The notes under the pieces: generated by a model | Seen by the model: the letters and a program-made list of their open reading frames with translations, nothing else | The model's database searches: none | What the model was told of the DNA's origin: nothing | Position numbers and translations under genes: made by a program | Shown: positions 28,139 through 37,033 of the stretch, piece by piece | Layout of the letters: the number at the start of each line of letters is the position of its first letter | Numbering within the stretch: the stretch's first letter is position 1 | NCBI GenBank assembly: GCA_903892305.1 | Contig: CAITHQ010000013.1 | Location: 1-47,563, forward strand | DNA length: 47,563 bases | Reading direction: 5' to 3' | DNA from: an uncultured Alphaproteobacteria bacterium | GTDB taxonomy: Bacteria; Pseudomonadota; Alphaproteobacteria; Caulobacterales; Caulobacteraceae

Positions 28139-28174
28139 GGATGAAACGAAAAGAGAACATGCTATAGGCAGGTC

Positions 28175-30655
28175 ATGTCCCCTGCCGCGCCCCTCCTGCC
28201 GGAAAGATTCGCCAGCTGGTTTGCTGGACGTGGCTGGCAGGCAAGATCCCATCAGCTGGACATGGTGGCGCGGGCAAGGGCGGGGCGTGACGCCCTGCTC
28301 ATCGCGCCCACCGGCGGCGGCAAGACCCTGGCGGGCTTCCTGCCCAGCCTGATCGAGCTGGCAGAGCGGCCGCCGGCCAATAGCCCGCAGGGCATTCACA
28401 CCCTTTATATCTCGCCGCTAAAAGCCCTGGCTGTGGATGTAGAGCGCAATCTGATGGCCCCCATCCTGCAGATGGGCCTGCCCATCGTGGCCGAAAGCCG
28501 GACCGGGGATACCGGGGTCTCACGCAAGCAAAGGCAGAGGATCAAGCCGCCGGATATCCTGCTGACAACCCCAGAACAGCTGGCCCTGTTCTGTGCCTGG
28601 GAGGGTGCCCGACTCTATTTCGAGAACCTGTCCTGCGTGATCATTGATGAGATCCACGCCATCCACGCCTCAAAGCGTGGGGACCTGCTGGCCCTGGCCC
28701 TAGCGCGGCTACAGGTCTTGGCTCCCAACATGCGTCGAGTAGGTTTATCGGCCACGGTGGATGATCCCGACGTCATCCGCCGCTGGATGGCCTGGGGTGG
28801 AAAGACCACCGCCGAAACGCCGCGACCGGAAGAAACCGTAGATCTGGTCCTAGGCCCCCCAGGTGCCCAGCCTGTGGTGGATATGCTGCTATCGGAGGGC
28901 CGAGTCCCCTGGGCCGGGCATACGGCCAAACATGCCATGGAAGAGGTCTATCAGGCCATAAAGGGCGCTCGAACGGCCCTGGTTTTTGTAAATACCCGCT
29001 TCCAGGCCGAGTTCGCCTTTCAGGAGCTGTGGCGGATCAATGAGGATGACCTGCCCATTGCCTTGCATCATGGCTCTCTGTCGGCCGAGCAGAGGCGCAA
29101 GGTCGAGGCAGCCATGGCCAGGGGCGAGCTTCGGGCCGTGGTCTGCACCTCCACCCTCGACCTCGGCATTGACTGGGGGGATGTGGACCTGGTGATCCAG
29201 CTAGCTTCGCCTAAGGGGGCCAGCCGCATGGTCCAAAGGATCGGCCGGGCCAATCACCGCCTGGATGAGCCTTCGCGGGCCCTGTTCGTGCCGGCCAATC
29301 GGTTCGAAATGCTGGAATGCCAAGCCGCCCGGGAAGCCATTGCCGAGAACCGGTTCGACGGCGAGCCCGCCCGAACCGGCGGCCTCGATGTCCTGGCCCA
29401 GCACATTATGGGCCTGGCCTGTTCCGAGGCCTTTGATCTGCTGAAACTCTATGACGAGCTTGTCTCTTGCGGGCCCTATCGCGACTTGACCTGGGAAGAC
29501 TTCGAGCAGGTGGTCGATTTCGTCTCCACCGGAGGCTATGCGCTCAAGGTCTATGACAGGTTCAGACGGATCGTGAAGGCGCAGGATGGGCTCTGGCGGG
29601 TGCGCGACGCAGCCACGGCCCAGAGGCACCGCTTGAATGTTGGGGCCATCCTATCCCCCGCTGTGCTCTCGGTCCGGGTCGCCATGGGCAAGCGCCTGAT
29701 CGGCGGCCGAAAGATCGGCGAGATCGAGGAGGGCTATCTGGAAATGCTCGACCCCGGCGACACCTTTGTCTTCGCCGGTCAGGTCTGGAGTCTGGTGGCA
29801 GTGACCGGGCTCGATGTCTTCGTGAAGGCGGCGACAGACAAGGATCCTAAAATGCCGTCCTGGGGCGGCTCGAAATTCGCTATCTCGACGTTTCTGGCCA
29901 AGCGCGTTCGGGAACTCATGTTCGACCAGGACCACTGGAAGGTCTTGCCGGCAGATGTCCGCGCATGGCTGGAGGCCCAGAGGGACCGGTCGTTGATTGT
30001 TGGCGAAGGCGAGCTTCTTCTGGAGACTTTTCCGCGGGGGCGGAGAAATTTCCTGGTCTGCTATCCCTTTGAGGGACGCCTGGCCCACACCACCCTGGCC
30101 ATGCTGCTGACCCGAAGGCTGGAGCGGCTGGGAGTGGGGCCCCTGGGCTTTGTCTGTAATGACTATGCGGTGGCGATCTGGGCGCTCAATCCGATGAGCA
30201 CTTTGGATTTCGAAGACCTGTTCGATGAGGACATGCTGGGGGATGATCTGGAATCATGGCTTGCTGACAGCTTCATGATGAAGCGAGCTTTCAAGGGGTG
30301 TGCTGTGATTAGCGGCCTGATCGAGCGCCGCTTTCCCGGCGAGAATCAGAAGTCAGGGCGTCAGGTGACCTTCTCAACCGATCTGATTTACGACGTCCTG
30401 CGCCGGCACCAGCCCGACCATCTGCTACTGGGCTGCGCCCGATCTGATGCGGCAACGGGGCTGATCGACGTGGCCCGGCTCGGACAGATGCTAGCGCGGA
30501 TCAAGGGTCATATCCGCCATGCTGACCTAGAGCATGTCTCGCCGTTTTCCGTGCCCATCCTGCTGGAGCTGGGCAAGGAGCGGACCCCGGGGCAGTCTGG
30601 CGATATGATCTTGGCCGAGGCAGAGGCCGACCTGATTGCAGAGGCTATGGCGTGA
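28175..30655 (+). CDS. Ligase-associated DNA-damage-response DEXH-box helicase (Lhr-like)
   Basis: This is an 826-residue superfamily-2 helicase. Motif I is LLIAPTGGGKTLAGFLPS, motif II is IIDEIHAIHASKRGDLLAL, motif III is GLSATVDDPD, and the second RecA domain has TSTLDLGIDWGDVDLVIQLA and RMVQRIGRANHR. The C-terminal ~400 residues carry the Lhr-type winged-helix/WYL-like region. The length and the directly following PdeM gene (GTGA overlap) identify the set in which helicase, nuclease, ATP-dependent ligase and a metallo-beta-lactamase exonuclease cooperate in repair. Only the helicase and PdeM are in this window. Confidence 0.93.
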   Translation: MSPAAPLLPERFASWFAGRGWQARSHQLDMVARARAGRDALLIAPTGGGKTLAGFLPSLIELAERPPANSPQGIHTLYISPLKALAVDVERNLMAPILQMGLPIVAESRTGDTGVSRKQRQRIKPPDILLTTPEQLALFCAWEGARLYFENLSCVIIDEIHAIHASKRGDLLALALARLQVLAPNMRRVGLSATVDDPDVIRRWMAWGGKTTAETPRPEETVDLVLGPPGAQPVVDMLLSEGRVPWAGHTAKHAMEEVYQAIKGARTALVFVNTRFQAEFAFQELWRINEDDLPIALHHGSLSAEQRRKVEAAMARGELRAVVCTSTLDLGIDWGDVDLVIQLASPKGASRMVQRIGRANHRLDEPSRALFVPANRFEMLECQAAREAIAENRFDGEPARTGGLDVLAQHIMGLACSEAFDLLKLYDELVSCGPYRDLTWEDFEQVVDFVSTGGYALKVYDRFRRIVKAQDGLWRVRDAATAQRHRLNVGAILSPAVLSVRVAMGKRLIGGRKIGEIEEGYLEMLDPGDTFVFAGQVWSLVAVTGLDVFVKAATDKDPKMPSWGGSKFAISTFLAKRVRELMFDQDHWKVLPADVRAWLEAQRDRSLIVGEGELLLETFPRGRRNFLVCYPFEGRLAHTTLAMLLTRRLERLGVGPLGFVCNDYAVAIWALNPMSTLDFEDLFDEDMLGDDLESWLADSFMMKRAFKGCAVISGLIERRFPGENQKSGRQVTFSTDLIYDVLRRHQPDHLLLGCARSDAATGLIDVARLGQMLARIKGHIRHADLEHVSPFSVPILLELGKERTPGQSGDMILAEAEADLIAEAMA

Positions 30656-31380
30656 GCTTAATCCTTGACGGTCAGAGCCTAGGACTTGCGCCAACCGCGA
30701 CGGGTGGGCTGAGCCTTAAGATAAAGGGTGAGCCCGTCGAAATGCGCGCCTCGGGTGCCCTTTGGCTCGAAGCTGGCTCGACCTTGGTGGTGGCCGATCT
30801 CCACTTGGAAAAGGGCTCGGCCTATGCGGCCAGGGGACAACTCCTGCCGCCCTATGATTCACGAGACACCCTCAGGCGACTGGCCCTGGATGTAGAGCAC
30901 CTAGCACCGAAGACCCTGGTCTTGTTGGGCGACACCTTTCACGACCATGCCGGCGAACTGCGGCTGTGCCCCTCAGATGCCGAGGCCCTGATCGCGATAG
31001 GGCTTGGCCGAACCTTGGTCTGGGTCCTGGGAAACCATGACTCGGAGGGCCCCAAGTATTTGCCAGGTGATATTGTTGAGGATCTTAACTTCGGCGCGCT
31101 GATCCTGCGGCATGAACCCCAGACGGGACGACAATCGGGTGAAGTCTCTGGACATCTTCATCCCTGCACGCGGGTGGCCTCGCCGCGCGGATCGGTCAGG
31201 CGAAGGTGCTTCGTCACAGACGGCACGCGGATGATTGTCCCAGCCTTTGGGGCCTATGCCGGGGGCCTCAATATTCTAGACCCAGCCTTTGATGGACTCT
31301 TTGGTGGCCCTGTGATCGCCGGAGCCCTGGGTCAAGATCGTGTCCACGCCATCGGACCGCGATCCTTCCGCCCCGACTGA
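30652..31380 (+). CDS. pdeM: Ligase-associated DNA-damage-response endonuclease PdeM
   Basis: This is a 242-residue calcineurin-like metallophosphoesterase. Metal ligands are visible in VVADLHLEKGSAYAARGQ (D-x-H), VLLGDTFHDHAG, VWVLGNHDSEG and SGEVSGHLHPCTRV (final HxH). This is the complete dimetal set. PdeM partners the Lhr-like helicase. The GTG start overlaps the helicase stop by four bases. The gene ends one base before the convergent DUF3429 gene, leaving no room for a separate terminator. Confidence 0.92.
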   Translation: MSLILDGQSLGLAPTATGGLSLKIKGEPVEMRASGALWLEAGSTLVVADLHLEKGSAYAARGQLLPPYDSRDTLRRLALDVEHLAPKTLVLLGDTFHDHAGELRLCPSDAEALIAIGLGRTLVWVLGNHDSEGPKYLPGDIVEDLNFGALILRHEPQTGRQSGEVSGHLHPCTRVASPRGSVRRRCFVTDGTRMIVPAFGAYAGGLNILDPAFDGLFGGPVIAGALGQDRVHAIGPRSFRPD

Positions 31381-31381
31381 C

Positions 31382-31825
31382 CTACATGCGCATGGCCTTT
31401 TCCAAGGCCATGGCCAAGGAAATACCCGCGCCCAATGTGAGAGCCGTAACCATGCGCGGATACTTGTTGGGTACGCCAGGAGCGGCTTGGTCGAACATCC
31501 ACTGGATAATAAAGGCTGCTAGAAATCCGCCGACAATCCAGTCGATATCCACATATCGCCGCAGGGCCAACAACCCCCAGCCAGCAAAGGGCGAGATGGT
31601 CGACCCAGCCAGGCGGGCCAAGTTAGGCTCCTCGCGAACCGACTCCACGCCCCACCTGACGCCCCCTAGAAAGCCCATAGTCACGGCCGACCAGGTGAGC
31701 AGGACATTCAAGCCATGGATAGAATAGCTGCTGGGGCCATAGGCATAGATCACAGCAGACACCGGAAAGGGCGCGAGGCCGAAGAGCGCCATGGCCCAGA
31801 GTCGCTTTGGAGCCGATTGCACCAC
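31382..31825 (-). CDS. DUF3429 domain inner-membrane protein
   Basis: This is a 147-residue membrane protein with four or five hydrophobic segments (LWAMALFGLAPFPVSAVIYA; GLNVLLTWSAVTMGFLGGVR; STISPFAGWGLLALRRYV; WIVGGFLAAFIIQWMFDQ; and a final one near TALTLGAGISLAMALEKA). The YGPSSYS and GFLGGVRWG patterns match DUF3429. Function is unknown. A GTG start at 31825 directly abuts the stop of the preceding gene and is supported by GGAGG eight bases upstream. It forms a tight unit with the TIGR02186 and TSUP genes. Confidence 0.85.
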   Translation of the reverse strand: MVQSAPKRLWAMALFGLAPFPVSAVIYAYGPSSYSIHGLNVLLTWSAVTMGFLGGVRWGVESVREEPNLARLAGSTISPFAGWGLLALRRYVDIDWIVGGFLAAFIIQWMFDQAAPGVPNKYPRMVTALTLGAGISLAMALEKAMRM

Positions 31826-32584
31826 CTAGGACCTCCTAAAAGCCGCAGACGCCGCCCAGCCTGCTGCAAGAGCGATGCTGACCGAGACGAGACCATAGGT
31901 CCAGGGATGAAAATGCGCAAAAAGATACAGAGAGCGCTGAAGCCCTACCTTCTTGACATCCAGCTCCCTAACCCGCTGGGAAACGAGTTGGCCGTTCTGA
32001 AACAACAGGATTTGGGCCTGGTAACGGCCAATGGGCGCATCGGTTGGTAAGGTGATGTCAGCCTTGAACAGATTCTGATCCACAAAGATCACGCCATGGT
32101 CGTCTTCTTCATAGAGGCCCATCTTCGCCTTGAGGCGCACCACAGCTTGGCGCCAGTCCAGATAATCAGCCCCAAGGCGATTTACGACCACGTCCTTGAC
32201 GCCATATCGGGTCTCGACCCTTTGCTCGGCAGGGGCGTTGATCGCCAGATGGTCGATACCCGCACCCAGGCGTCTGAGTACCCCAAAGCCCGCAATCTGA
32301 TCCAAGGGTCGCGTGGACGCTGCCTTGTAAAAGCCAGGTGCCCCATGGAAGACGACCGGCCGGGAATTAATCCAGAGACCGGCAATGCGGACCTTATGTG
32401 CGATCCGAATTGGCTGTTCGGGACCACGGACAAGAACCACGATATCGCTGGGTTGATGGCTTGGATCAAAAACCGCGCCATATAGGACAATGCGGGCACC
32501 CTGAAAGCCCGAGGTGACCCGCACTTCAGTTGTTGTCAGAGCCGCAGAGACGCTAGGCGGGACGGGAGCTGTTTGAACCATCAT
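31826..32584 (-). CDS. TIGR02186 family membrane-anchored protein
   Basis: This is a 252-residue protein of a family regularly encoded beside TSUP (TauE/SafE) exporters. The body shows VRVTSGFQGARIVLYGAVFD, DIVVLVRGPEQPIRIAHKVR and GLWINSRPVVFHGAPGFYKA. A single C-terminal membrane helix (about 222-245, TYGLVSVSIALAAGWAASAA) is followed by RRS. Relatives normally have a cleavable signal peptide. Here the N-terminus (MMVQTAPVPPSVSAALTT) is not clearly one, so topology is uncertain. Its ATG overlaps the TSUP stop (ATGA). A periplasmic accessory role for the exporter is inferred. Confidence 0.83.
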   Translation of the reverse strand: MMVQTAPVPPSVSAALTTTEVRVTSGFQGARIVLYGAVFDPSHQPSDIVVLVRGPEQPIRIAHKVRIAGLWINSRPVVFHGAPGFYKAASTRPLDQIAGFGVLRRLGAGIDHLAINAPAEQRVETRYGVKDVVVNRLGADYLDWRQAVVRLKAKMGLYEEDDHGVIFVDQNLFKADITLPTDAPIGRYQAQILLFQNGQLVSQRVRELDVKKVGLQRSLYLFAHFHPWTYGLVSVSIALAAGWAASAAFRRS

Positions 32585-33510
32585 CCCCCCGATCCTGTCA
32601 TAAGTACGAAGGGTTCGGTGGGCGTCAGGAATAGGCCAAGGCCCATGCGCAGACCAACAGCCAGGACAATGAGGGCCAGAATGGCCCGCAGTTCCTCAGC
32701 GCGAAACCGGGAGGACGCTTTAGCGCCGAGCTGAGCACCGATAACCCCGCCGATAAGCAACAATGTCGCCAGCACGATATCGACGGTCTGATTGCGACCT
32801 GCCTGAAGCACACTGGTCAGGGTCGTGGTGATGATAATCTGAAACAGGCTGGTTCCCACAACCACATTTGCCGGCATACGCAGCAGATAAATCATGGCTG
32901 GCACCAGTATGAAGCCGCCGCCAACACCCATTATGGCTGAGAGCATACCCACAAAGACCCCCAAAGCGATTGGTGGAATTATGCTGATATACATACGGGA
33001 CTTAGGAAACTTGACCTTGAAGGGCAGACCATAAAGCAGGGGTGGACGGCGATCGCGGTTCTGGGGCTGGCTGCCGCCACGGCGGGACCGGATTATGGTC
33101 GTGAGGGACTCCGACAGCATGAGACCGCCGATGACGCCAAGGAAAATCAGGTAGGACAGCGAAACCACCAGGTCAGCCTGGCCGATCAATCTGATCCAGC
33201 GGAAGACTTCAACCCCCACGATCGAACCCACCACACCGCCAGATGCAAGAACGCCGCCCATGCGAAAGTCTACAGCCCGGGCCCGGGTGTAGGAGATAAC
33301 ACTTGAGGTCGAGGACGCTGCAACATGGCTGGCGAGGCTGGCGACAGCGACAGCCGGAGGAATGCCCAGAAACACCAGGATCGGCGTCATAAGAAAGCCG
33401 CCGCCTATGCCAAACAGGCCTGAGATAAACCCCACGCCAGCGCCCAAGGCGACCAGGAGCGGGCCATTGACCGAGACTTCTGCAATCGGGAGGTAAATAT
33501 CCAGGGCCAC
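32581..33510 (-). CDS. TSUP family sulfite/organosulfur exporter (TauE/SafE-like)
   Basis: This is a 309-residue inner-membrane transporter with about eight helices arranged as two related halves. Each half carries the family's glycine-rich motif: GAGVGFISGLFGIGGGFLMT near residue 25-45, and VGMLSAIMGVGGGFILVPAM near residue 200. TSUP proteins move sulfite, taurine-derived sulfonates or other sulfur compounds. A cytosolic loop (SRRGGSQPQNRDRRPP) divides the halves. It is transcribed with the TIGR02186 and DUF3429 genes and starts 32 bp after the podJ stop, with no terminator visible in that gap. Confidence 0.92.
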   Translation of the reverse strand: MALDIYLPIAEVSVNGPLLVALGAGVGFISGLFGIGGGFLMTPILVFLGIPPAVAVASLASHVAASSTSSVISYTRARAVDFRMGGVLASGGVVGSIVGVEVFRWIRLIGQADLVVSLSYLIFLGVIGGLMLSESLTTIIRSRRGGSQPQNRDRRPPLLYGLPFKVKFPKSRMYISIIPPIALGVFVGMLSAIMGVGGGFILVPAMIYLLRMPANVVVGTSLFQIIITTTLTSVLQAGRNQTVDIVLATLLLIGGVIGAQLGAKASSRFRAEELRAILALIVLAVGLRMGLGLFLTPTEPFVLMTGSGG

Positions 33511-33542
33511 TGAAGACTCCTATCTGGCGGAGTCCCGTCCCA

Positions 33543-36500
33543 TTAGTGGGTAAAGACCGAGAGTCGTGCAACCGTCGCCTGGTCTAGCACGCCCGTTGGG
33601 TTTAGGTTCTGATCCCGCTGATAGGCGGCCAGGGCGAGGTTGAGCGCCGGCGATGCGGACCCATCTGTCGGGCCCTGGTAATAGCCTAGGCGCGACAGCG
33701 CCTTTTGCACAGTTGCCGCGCCGCTCGCATCGGTGCCAAGGCCTGCAGTTAACACCGAAGCCGTGGGCGCGCTGGGCGTGGAGGGCCGGAAGGCGGCCGC
33801 CGCACGCTCTGCAACAATGCGTGCATCCGGGTTCAACTGTAGGCGGATCTGTTCCGCGCGCTTGCGGGCGGATTCATCTCCGGTTTTTGCCGCGACAAGA
33901 TACCAACGATAAGCTTCTGCGGGATTTTGACTGACACCCAATCCGCGCTCGTAGAGGGCAGCAAGGTTATACTGGCTATCGACAAGGCCAAGCTCAGCTG
34001 CCCGCCGAAACCATTGGGCTGCCGTGACGGAATTCTTTGGCCCGCCAACGCCCTCTATGAAGGCGATGCCAAGATTATGCATGGCGCGCCTATCGCCGTT
34101 TTCTGCAGCCCGGCTCGTCCATTGGCGCGCAACGGAGAGATCCTTCTTCAGGCCGCCGTCCCCGTTTTCATACATTTTGGCGAGGTAAAATTGCGCCGGT
34201 GCATAGGCTTGGTTCGCAATCGCCTTAAGGGCCTCGAGGGCGCCGGGCTTTTTGGCCTCGACGTCATCCGCAGCCTTTGCAAACCGGTCGGCAAGGTCCG
34301 ACGTATCTAAGGTCGGCGGAGGAAGGGCGCCCAAATCCGGAGATGCAATTGCCAGTGCCGCGCGGGGGTCTTTAGTCAGCGAAGCTGGATCGACTTCTGA
34401 ACTGGCGATTTCGCTGGTGGGATCTGACCGAACCGCCGCAATCGCCCGGGCCACACGGTCGGGCGTTTCGCCGCCAGCACGACCCTCCATCAGCAGGAAG
34501 CCAGCTGCGCTCAAGGTCAGAGCCGCACCTGCGCTGGCAATAATAAGCGCCGTTTGCAGAGCCGTTCCGGCCTGCCGCTTAGGACGACTTAAACGGTCGA
34601 GAAAGGAGCCGCTGCGCGTTCCCTTCTTAGTCTTGCTCTGGGCCTCTGCCTCCCCAGCCGCCCTTGCAGCAGCCCGGGCCTGTTCAATGACTTCACGGGT
34701 GGTCAAGGGCCGACCAGACTCATTGCCAAGCTGAGGCTCAGCCGTCTGCCGGTTGGGAGGCGCCCGGGAAAGGTCTGGCATGATTGGCGACGGCAAATTG
34801 CCATCGGGGTCATTGAAGGCAACCGTGTCAAAGTGCGAAATCGCCGATTCTGGGGTGCTGGACTCTGATGTCGCGAAATCTGGAAGTTGATCCCTTGCGT
34901 CAAGGTCGCCGGGAAACCGGGCTCCCGTCGCAGAGGTAAAGGCGTCTATGGCCTCGAAGTCCGTCTCGTCAAAATTGCCCTTGTTAGCTTCAAACGCCGA
35001 AGGCTGCCCGATCGGCTCCGGGCCCTTAAGCACAGGGGCATTGGGCGTGCGCACGAGCGGCGTGGGTGTGGCGAACCCTGATTTGGTGGAATAGTTTGCA
35101 GGCTTCGACGAAGAGGCCTGCGCAGCGAAACTTGGGAAAGGCTCTGGATCCCCAAAGGGATCGCCTCTGTCCTCAAAGGCTTGGCTAAATGCAGGGGTCG
35201 CTAAGGTCTCGGCGATTTGCCGCTGATTTTCCGCGAGGCTTTGGTCGATTTTTTCCTTGGTTTCCGCAAGGAGGCGCGCCGTTCGGTCTTCATTGTGGCG
35301 CAGGGTCTCGACGATATTCTCGCTAACGACTCGCTGACCGATGTTTTCGTTCACCCGGGCGAGTTGACCGCTGACCTCATCAATGGCCTGAGCTGACCGA
35401 CGTTCAGCAGAACTAATGCGTTCGGCTAGCCGCTCACTGATCCGGCTGATCTCAACACCCAGGCGCTCCATCGCATTGGCGTGAACCGTGTCATTCTGGG
35501 CAAAGCGACTTTCCATGGCCTGAGTGATACGCCCCACCTCAGTGGTCACCTGGCCCAGGGTATCAGCACTCTTTTGTTCTGCGCCAATGACCCGGCGGCT
35601 CAGTGTTTCAGCAACACTGGTGACCTCATGCCCAAGACGTTCAATGGCCAGAGCTGACTTCTGTTCCGCCGCCCGAACGTGGTTGGTCATCTCGGAGAGC
35701 TTGCGCTCCATCCGATCAAATCGGCCCTCGTTGGAGGTTTGAAGGCTGCGCGCGAGCTCATTGCGCACCGCTTCGACCTGGCTGGTCAGTCCTGTCGCAA
35801 GCCGCGCAAGTTTTTGGTCGATCCCTGGGGAGGCGCCGCTTTCCAACGCCCCCATCCTGTCGTCCAGGCCAGAGAACGAAGATCTCAACCCCTCGAGCGC
35901 CTGGCTTGTGCGGGATTCAGCCTCGATCAACCGCTCGCCGATCTTAGAGACGACCTGCTCTATGGCCTCAGCACTCACAGCCCCGTCGCCGGCTTCCACC
36001 TGGGTCAAACGATCACGAAGGCCATCTAGGGTGCGGCGGGTCCGAGCCTCACCCTCATATAGATGATTGGCGACCTTTCCCAGGGCGGCCTCAAGCCCCC
36101 TCAGCGCCTCCGCAGACTTTGGGCCCGCAGCTTCCGACTCAACACGCTTGAGGCGGCTGGCGATCTGCTCCTGCACCTCTCGCGTCTCATTAACGGCATT
36201 TTCGAAGCGTGCAGCGATAGCGACATGTTCGCGCTCGGCAGACTCGATGCGAGCCGCAGCTTCACGAACCGAATGCTCAACCCCGGATATGGCAAGTCCG
36301 GTGCGGCCCTCTGTGGTTTCGATCCGCTCGATCAACCGGTCTAAGGCGTGGGTAACCCGGCTGATCTCATCAGCGGGGTGTTCTGGTGCCTCAAAGCGCG
36401 ATGGCGCGCTCGTCGTCGCGCCCGCCCGCGGTTGCGGCTCGTTTCGGCCGGTCTCGTAATAGGTGCGGACCGGACCACGCAGACCAGAATCTGACGCCGC

Positions 36501-36662
36501 AAAGTAGGACTCAGACGAGATGTCCTCAGGGCCATCTTCTTCAAAAATCATCTGATTCAGCCACTCGCCGAGAGTCATGCCCGAACGCCGCGCAAGGTCC
36601 TTTGCGACCTCCCTGGCCTTAGGATCAATCCCCTTCACGCTCCAAGGCGCGCCCGACGTCAT
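33543..36662 (-). CDS. podJ: Polar organelle development/localization factor PodJ
   Basis: PodJ is a bitopic scaffold that organises the new (flagellar) pole and recruits PleC and pilus factors in Caulobacter. The diagnostic N-terminus (SVKGIDPKAREVAKDLARRS, then GMTLGEWLNQMI) is present. A long coiled coil (about 85-470) and a Pro/Ser-rich cytoplasmic linker (about 480-680) follow. A basic stretch and single membrane helix lie at about 697-718 (ALIIASAGAALTLSAAGFLL). The periplasmic part has SEL1 repeats (about 807-934) and a peptidoglycan-binding domain (about 987-1039, ALSRLGYYQGPTDGSASPA). At 1039 residues it is somewhat longer than the C. crescentus protein (about 974). The start at 36662 matches the conserved N-terminus. 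Confidence 0.93.
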   Translation of the reverse strand: MTSGAPWSVKGIDPKAREVAKDLARRSGMTLGEWLNQMIFEEDGPEDISSESYFAASDSGLRGPVRTYYETGRNEPQPRAGATTSAPSRFEAPEHPADEISRVTHALDRLIERIETTEGRTGLAISGVEHSVREAAARIESAEREHVAIAARFENAVNETREVQEQIASRLKRVESEAAGPKSAEALRGLEAALGKVANHLYEGEARTRRTLDGLRDRLTQVEAGDGAVSAEAIEQVVSKIGERLIEAESRTSQALEGLRSSFSGLDDRMGALESGASPGIDQKLARLATGLTSQVEAVRNELARSLQTSNEGRFDRMERKLSEMTNHVRAAEQKSALAIERLGHEVTSVAETLSRRVIGAEQKSADTLGQVTTEVGRITQAMESRFAQNDTVHANAMERLGVEISRISERLAERISSAERRSAQAIDEVSGQLARVNENIGQRVVSENIVETLRHNEDRTARLLAETKEKIDQSLAENQRQIAETLATPAFSQAFEDRGDPFGDPEPFPSFAAQASSSKPANYSTKSGFATPTPLVRTPNAPVLKGPEPIGQPSAFEANKGNFDETDFEAIDAFTSATGARFPGDLDARDQLPDFATSESSTPESAISHFDTVAFNDPDGNLPSPIMPDLSRAPPNRQTAEPQLGNESGRPLTTREVIEQARAAARAAGEAEAQSKTKKGTRSGSFLDRLSRPKRQAGTALQTALIIASAGAALTLSAAGFLLMEGRAGGETPDRVARAIAAVRSDPTSEIASSEVDPASLTKDPRAALAIASPDLGALPPPTLDTSDLADRFAKAADDVEAKKPGALEALKAIANQAYAPAQFYLAKMYENGDGGLKKDLSVARQWTSRAAENGDRRAMHNLGIAFIEGVGGPKNSVTAAQWFRRAAELGLVDSQYNLAALYERGLGVSQNPAEAYRWYLVAAKTGDESARKRAEQIRLQLNPDARIVAERAAAAFRPSTPSAPTASVLTAGLGTDASGAATVQKALSRLGYYQGPTDGSASPALNLALAAYQRDQNLNPTGVLDQATVARLSVFTH

Positions 36663-36664
36663 CC

Positions 36665-36669
36665 GAATC
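36665..36669. promoter_or_regulatory. GANTC (CcrM) site at the podJ start
   Basis: GAATC lies two bases upstream of the podJ ATG. podJ expression is cell-cycle controlled in Caulobacter, and CcrM sites near starts can couple transcription to replication. One copy alone is weak evidence. Confidence 0.3.
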
Positions 36670-36727
36670 GCTCTCCCGGCACTCTCGGAGCAAGCTAACC
36701 ACCGATTGTTGGGGTGTATACAAAGTC

Positions 36728-36742
36728 TTAACGCAAGATATA
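36728..36742. promoter_or_regulatory. Degenerate CtrA-like box upstream of podJ
   Basis: TTAA-N7-TATA (TTAACGCAAGATATA) lies 66 bp upstream of podJ and matches the CtrA core except for one base in the second half. CtrA is reported to repress podJ in C. crescentus. The imperfect half-site keeps confidence low. Confidence 0.25.
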
Positions 36743-36813
36743 GGGGGTCGCATTGATCTTCTGTGGACGAACGGCAGCTTTGTCTTCCGACCTCATTGGG
36801 CTAGGCGTCGGTA

Positions 36814-37017
36814 ATGGATACAAAAACGACAATTGGATTGCTGATCGGCTTCGCCATTTCGACCGGCCTGTTTGGCTGGCGCGGTGCCCGGCCATTCAAC
36901 ATCCAGAAGGGGCCCAGGCTGATCCCTTGGCGGCCCATGATGGTGGCCTCTGCCACGGCGGCGATCGTTCTGCTGGTACACTTGGTGAACCTGCTTGGGA
37001 TAACAACCGGACGGTGA
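36814..37017 (+). CDS. Small membrane protein, unknown function
   Basis: This is a 67-residue protein with two membrane segments: TTIGLLIGFAISTGLFGW (about 4-21) and PMMVASATAAIVLLVHLVNLL (about 41-61). They are joined by a basic loop (RGARPFNIQKGPRLIPWR). The hydrophobicity pattern and basic-inside loop look like a real two-helix protein. The overlapping plus-strand ORF 36753-37037 in another frame has no such structure. It is divergent from podJ and convergent with the DUF2156 gene. No family is recognised. Confidence 0.65.
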   Translation: MDTKTTIGLLIGFAISTGLFGWRGARPFNIQKGPRLIPWRPMMVASATAAIVLLVHLVNLLGITTGR

Positions 37018-37033
37018 CCCCAAGCGCTAAAGG

